A DNA stretch of 64,000 nt, taken from Clostridium sp. CAG:354_28_25 (GTDB lineage: Bacteria; Bacillota; Clostridia; TANB77; CAG-508). Under the pieces are notes generated by a model that saw only the letters and a list, made by a program, of their open reading frames with translations, was not told where the DNA came from and did not search any database. Location of the stretch: NCBI GenBank assembly GCA_001915925.1, contig MNRL01000015.1, forward strand, positions 91,951 to 155,950. The letters are read 5' to 3'. Shown here piece by piece: positions 60,586 through 64,000 of the stretch. Numbering within the stretch: position 1 is the stretch's first letter; each line of letters opens with the position of its first letter. The translations under genes and the position numbers were made by a program.

Positions 60586-61339
60586 TATTTAACACCCCTT
60601 TATCTTCGATTCCTAGAAGTTGTCTAACATATAATCTTTTTGGATTATCTAGCTTGTCCAATTCTTCTACTGCTCTACCCAGTTTTAAAAAATGTAATTT
60701 TTTAAATTCCTTTTCTCCATCCGTTTCTTCTAAAAATTGATAATACTTATTAAAATGTTCTTCTAATTGATTTTTTGAATATATTGAATATGCTTTTAAT
60801 ATTACACAGTATGAATGCCTTTTTCCTTCGGGCTTTTCTATATATTCGAAATTGTAACTTTCTATTTGTTCTTTATCATCTAAGTCTAAATTTAATTCTT
60901 CTTTTAATTCCCTTTTTGCTGTTTTTATTAAATCAAATTCACCGTTTACTATATCATATTTTTCGTCTATTCCACCACCAGAAACTTGCATCATTCTAGG
61001 ATAGGAAGTTGTATCATCTAGTTCTCCTATAACAGCATATCCATCTTTAGTAACAATATATGTTCCTCCTGCAAGATTGTGGCAAGCATATTTTTCTTCT
61101 ATACCATGCCTTTCATCATATAAGTAATGTGCATAGTCTGTTTTTTCTATTGTTAGAAGTATATTATCCTTATTTTCTTCCATTTTTGTTACATTCCAAA
61201 CTTCCCCATTAAATAAGTTTGGATTTACTTTTACTTGTTTCTTCCAAAATTCATCTATTTTATCTCGCAAACTTTGTGGCAAATTCATTCTTTTATGAAT
61301 AGTTTTTGTTTTTACTTGCTTTTTTGTATGTATAACCAT
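60578..61339 (-). CDS. NUDIX-family hydrolase
   Basis: 253 residues with a Nudix box (AKRELKEELNLDLDD within GGGIDEKYDIVNGEFDLIKT, about 120-160): the REx2EE core is clear, although the glycine spacing is longer than usual. The N-terminal 90 residues (NLPQSLRDKIDEFWKKQVKV) are an extension typical of IPP isomerase-like or DNA/RNA-end Nudix groups. GATAGGAGAAAATT precedes ATG. It lies 14 bases after queA and overlaps the nucleotidyltransferase gene. Confidence 0.8.
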   Translation of the reverse strand: MVIHTKKQVKTKTIHKRMNLPQSLRDKIDEFWKKQVKVNPNLFNGEVWNVTKMEENKDNILLTIEKTDYAHYLYDERHGIEEKYACHNLAGGTYIVTKDGYAVIGELDDTTSYPRMMQVSGGGIDEKYDIVNGEFDLIKTAKRELKEELNLDLDDKEQIESYNFEYIEKPEGKRHSYCVILKAYSIYSKNQLEEHFNKYYQFLEETDGEKEFKKLHFLKLGRAVEELDKLDNPKRLYVRQLLGIEDKGVLNNE

Positions 61340-61353
61340 AATTTTCTCCTATC

Positions 61354-62376
61354 TTACAAAATAAGCATTGCATCTCCAAAACTGAAAAATCTATATCTTT
61401 CTTTTACTGCTTCATTGTATGCTTTCATAATATAATCTCTACCAGCTAATGCAGATACTAACATTATTAATGTTGATTCTGGTAGATGGAAATTCGTTAC
61501 TAAGCCATCTAAGCATTTATATTTATAACCAGGATAAATGAATATCTGTGTATCTCCTTCTGTAGGTTTTACCATTCCATTTTCGTCTGCTATTGTTTCT
61601 AATACTCTACAAGAAGTAGTTCCTACGGCTATAACTCTTTTTCCATTTTTCTTAGCATTATTTATTTTATCAGCATCTTCTTGTTTTATATAAAAATGTT
61701 CTGAATGCATGTGGTGTTCTTCTACATTCTCTACTTTTACTGGTCTAAAAGTTCCGATTCCTACATGTAATGTTACATTTGCGACATCAATTCCTTTTGC
61801 TTTTATTTTTTCAAAAAGTTCAGGAGTAAAATGTAAGCCTGCTGTTGGGGCTGCTGCTGAACCTTCATATTTTGCATAAACAGTTTGATATCTATCATTA
61901 TCTTTTAAAGATTCATGAATATATGGTGGAAGTGGCATTAACCCAATTTTATCTAGAATTTCATTAAATATTCCTTCATATTTAAATTCTACTTTTCTTG
62001 TTCCACCTTCCATTACGTCTAGTACTTTTGCTTTTAATATTCCATCTCCAAATTCTACTTCTGTACCAGGTTTTAATTTATGACCAGGTCTTACAATACA
62101 TTCCCATATATCTCCTTCTATCCTATTTAATAGAAGAAATTCTATTTTTGCTCCTGTTGCCTTTTTACCATACAATCTTGCTGGTATAACTTTTGTATTA
62201 TTTCTTACTAAACAATCTCCTGGTTCTAAGTAATCTATTATATCTTTAAAAGTTTTATGTTCTATCGTTTGTTTCTCTCTGTTCAAGACCATTAATCTTG
62301 ACTCATCTCTTTTTTCTATAGGTGTTTGTGCTATTAATTCTTCTGGTAAGTCATAATAAAAATCTGAAACGTTCAC
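61354..62376 (-). CDS. queA: S-adenosylmethionine:tRNA ribosyltransferase-isomerase QueA
   Basis: This enzyme transfers and rearranges the ribosyl part of SAM onto preQ1-tRNA to form epoxyqueuosine. Marks: FYYDLPEELIAQTP, DCLVRNNTKVIPARLYG, GLMPLPPYI, AAPTAGLHFT, THVGxGTF-type LHVGIGTFRPV, and NFHLPESTLIMLVSAL. The 340 residues are normal. GTG start after GATAGGAGATTTTTAAA. First of the queA-NUDIX-NTase-tgt set. Confidence 0.97.
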   Translation of the reverse strand: MNVSDFYYDLPEELIAQTPIEKRDESRLMVLNREKQTIEHKTFKDIIDYLEPGDCLVRNNTKVIPARLYGKKATGAKIEFLLLNRIEGDIWECIVRPGHKLKPGTEVEFGDGILKAKVLDVMEGGTRKVEFKYEGIFNEILDKIGLMPLPPYIHESLKDNDRYQTVYAKYEGSAAAPTAGLHFTPELFEKIKAKGIDVANVTLHVGIGTFRPVKVENVEEHHMHSEHFYIKQEDADKINNAKKNGKRVIAVGTTSCRVLETIADENGMVKPTEGDTQIFIYPGYKYKCLDGLVTNFHLPESTLIMLVSALAGRDYIMKAYNEAVKERYRFFSFGDAMLIL

Positions 62377-62482
62377 TTTAAAAATCTCCTATCTATATAT
62401 TGTAAATTGAGTTTTCTGTATAATAGAAAATTCAACAAAATTCCAAACTTATTATACTATATTTTTTATGTATACTCAAGGT

Positions 62483-63058
62483 TTAAAAAACTATTTTTTC
62501 TTTTAATTCTTGTTTTGTTAATTCTAAATCTTTACTATTTTCTATTTTTAAACAATGTATATTAGGATATTTCTTTGCTATTTCATCAGACATCTCTAAA
62601 TATGTTCTTTGTTGCATTATACTTTTTTCAATGTCAAATTTCGCATATTTAACAACTGCTTTATTTTCTCTTTGTAATCTTTTTACATATAAGTTTTCAT
62701 CTTCTAAATATAATGTTATATAAAATATTTCAAAATCCAAATTTGCAAATTTGTCTAATAATTCATTATATATATCTGTAAAAGAATATTCTTTATATCC
62801 TAGCCTACAGTAATTTTCTTCTGTAAAAAATGTTCTATCAAACACTAAATTAATACTTTGGTTTTCTAGATTTTTCAAGTAGTTTAATAAATCTATATAC
62901 ATAGTTTCTGCTTTTTTCTTTCCTGCTGGCGAACTATCTGCAGTTCCTGATAATCTATATAAATTTGTATATGGAATTGCATATCTTAAATAATCTGTTA
63001 TTGTTGTTTTACCTGCTCCTTGTGGTCCTTCTACTACTATTAATTTTGAATTTGACAT
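62483..63058 (-). CDS. P-loop kinase (thymidylate kinase-like)
   Basis: 191 residues. Walker A GPQGAGKTT (residues 11-19), an NTP-kinase-like DRTFFTEENYC (DRxF of deoxynucleoside kinases), and a lid-like stretch LYVKRLQRENKAVVKYAKFD. It is similar to deoxynucleoside monophosphate kinases but lacks the full DRY/TRE pattern of Tmk. Substrate unproven. AATAGGGGGAATAAAAA precedes ATG. Confidence 0.78.
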   Translation of the reverse strand: MSNSKLIVVEGPQGAGKTTITDYLRYAIPYTNLYRLSGTADSSPAGKKKAETMYIDLLNYLKNLENQSINLVFDRTFFTEENYCRLGYKEYSFTDIYNELLDKFANLDFEIFYITLYLEDENLYVKRLQRENKAVVKYAKFDIEKSIMQQRTYLEMSDEIAKKYPNIHCLKIENSKDLELTKQELKEKIVF

Positions 63059-63137
63059 TTTTTATTCCCCCTATTACAAACTAAAAATATTATATAAAAA
63101 TAGCATTTTTTTTACAATAAATTTACGTGATTTTTAT

Positions 63138-63180
63138 GAACTTTAGGGACGGAGCTTAAAGTTCATTCTCCTTTGAACTC
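63138..63180. repeat. REP-like palindrome, GAACTTTA subfamily
   Basis: GAACTTTAGGGACGGAGCTTAAAGTTC is the exact inverse type of the unit at 43686, followed by a partial half (TTTGAACTC). Confidence 0.8.
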
Positions 63181-63273
63181 ATTTATGTTACTAGCTTTCA
63201 GGTCGTAACTTATTTTTTATAATGTATAATTTCTACTTATTTTAATAAAATATTAACATGGAGGTTTTGAGAA

Positions 63274-63732
63274 ATGTCAAAATTTAAAATTTATTTTAAG
63301 GCTATTCTTATTCCGGTTCTTGTTGGTGGTATCGTTGGGTTTCTTATTTCTGGTAGTATCGATTATAATTTTTTAGAAAAACCATTTTTATCACCACCTA
63401 GTATGACTTTTCCAATCGTATGGACAATTTTATATATCCTGATGGGAATTTCATATGGAATATTGGCAAGTAATTCATTGGTAGATTCAAAAATAAACTC
63501 TATCTACTATTTACAATTATTTTTTAATGCTCTTTGGCCTATAGCTTTCTTCTTATTAAAATGGAGATTATTTGCGTTTATCTGGATTATAATTCTTGTA
63601 ATTTTAATTATTATTATGATAGCTAGATTTTATGAAAAGCATAAAACTGCTGCATGGTTACAGCTTCCATACTTATTATGGACATTATTTGCAACATATT
63701 TAAATTTAGGAGTTTATTTACTTAATCGCTAA
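63274..63732 (+). CDS. TspO/MBR family membrane protein
   Basis: 152 residues with five helices. The family marks are PPSMTFPIVWTILYILMGISYG, LFFNALWPIAFF and the last helix WLQLPYLLWTLFATYLNLGVY. These proteins bind porphyrins or cholesterol-like lipids and often relate to stress. The bacterial role is not settled. GGAGGTTTTGAGAA precedes ATG. A perfect hairpin terminator follows. Confidence 0.93.
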   Translation: MSKFKIYFKAILIPVLVGGIVGFLISGSIDYNFLEKPFLSPPSMTFPIVWTILYILMGISYGILASNSLVDSKINSIYYLQLFFNALWPIAFFLLKWRLFAFIWIIILVILIIIMIARFYEKHKTAAWLQLPYLLWTLFATYLNLGVYLLNR

Positions 63733-63771
63733 TTTTTTACTATTAAAATTTTTAATTTCAACAAACTTAAT

Positions 63772-63816
63772 AAAGAAGTAGAAATTTTAAGTATATTCTT
63801 AATTTTCTACTTCTTT
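63772..63816 (+). terminator. Terminator of the TspO gene
   Basis: Stem AAAGAAGTAGAAA / TTTCTACTTCTTT, extended inside by TTAAG/CTTAA, followed by ATATATTTAT. Confidence 0.85.
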
Positions 63817-63887
63817 ATATATTTATCATGATTTTTTTTATAAAGTTTTTAAAACTTTTCTCTTACTTTTTATTTATGTCTACCCAG

Positions 63888-63950
63888 TGAACTTTAAGCT
63901 CTGGACAGCGGAATAAAATTACCACACCCATTTAAAAGTGTCCCCATTTG
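63888..63950. repeat. Partial REP-like unit of the GAACTTTA subfamily
   Basis: GTGAACTTTAAGCTCTGGAC, similar to the start of the unit at 43686 but diverged after the core, followed by an AAAGTGTCCCC half. Confidence 0.5.
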
Positions 63951-63980
63951 TTGTAAAATATAAATTAAAGGAGGATGCTT

Positions 63981-64000
63981 ATGGAAAGGAAACATAAACA
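63981..64000 (+). CDS. Start of an unknown gene cut by the window edge
   Basis: An ATG follows TTAAAGGAGGATGCTT; only six codons (MERKHK) remain in the window. The ribosome site is near perfect, so a gene very probably starts here. Confidence 0.55.

Noticed and set aside
60586..62482. preQ1 riboswitch near the queuosine genes
   Set aside because: No C-rich pseudoknot pattern is seen before queA or tgt, and the genes overlap with no room for one.

Overview
This window comes from a very AT-rich Gram-positive anaerobe, most likely an uncultured gut-type Clostridia lineage. Supporting genes are an oxygen-sensitive class III ribonucleotide reductase, a reverse rubrerythrin under a PerR/Fur-type repressor, a SUF (not ISC) iron-sulfur operon, an LTA synthase-like enzyme, a sortase, and CdaA. 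Most genes lie on the minus strand. No transposase, integrase, CRISPR array or rRNA was seen. There is one tRNA, Leu(UAA). The exact taxon is an inference.

Layout. 1-3.9 kb: 3' truncated RNase R, SecG, CdaA and a 41-residue membrane peptide. 4-9.7 kb: sufCBDSU behind a TetR-type regulator and a palindrome at the promoter. 9.9-11.8 kb: nrdD. 12-15.3 kb: flavodoxin-fold reductase, class I amidotransferase, methyltransferase, house-cleaning NTPase. 15.3-22.4 kb: LTA synthase-like protein, a solitary atypical gene, a MacB/FtsX-type ABC pair with a coiled-coil permease, and LMW phosphatase. 22.7-31.2 kb: two small membrane proteins and a surface operon (substrate with an LPVTF tail, sortase, 1983-residue Ig-like repeat protein). 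31.6-36.8 kb: hydrolases, YbaK, CYTH, DUF2798, and a methyltransferase-HD fusion. 36.9-39.8 kb: copper regulon csoR-copZ-copA. 39.9-41.4 kb: two divergent atypical genes, one a stand-alone RelA/SpoT synthetase-like protein. 41.4-47.3 kb: ECF sigma with an anti-sigma carrying an FtsX-like outer domain, DUF1848, ddl, membrane-anchored MurF, and an alpha/beta hydrolase without a standard start codon. 47.4-54.5 kb: Sel1 protein, small membrane proteins, tRNA, rubrerythrin, perR, tyrS. 54.6-63.7 kb: divergent SecF/SecD, TIGR04086-type protein, WG-repeat protein, queA-NUDIX-NTase-tgt, a P-loop kinase and TspO.

Shared themes. Redox and metal control (suf, nrdD, rubrerythrin, perR, copper genes) and cell envelope work (LTA synthase, MurF, Ddl, sortase, SecDF/SecG, sigma/anti-sigma) dominate. 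Two threads look less ordinary. First, REP-like repeats with a GGGAC core sit just outside many genes and in one case supply a stop codon. Second, four isolated genes with richer G+C, their own consensus promoters and strong terminators look like separately acquired cassettes; two share a 10-base leader motif.
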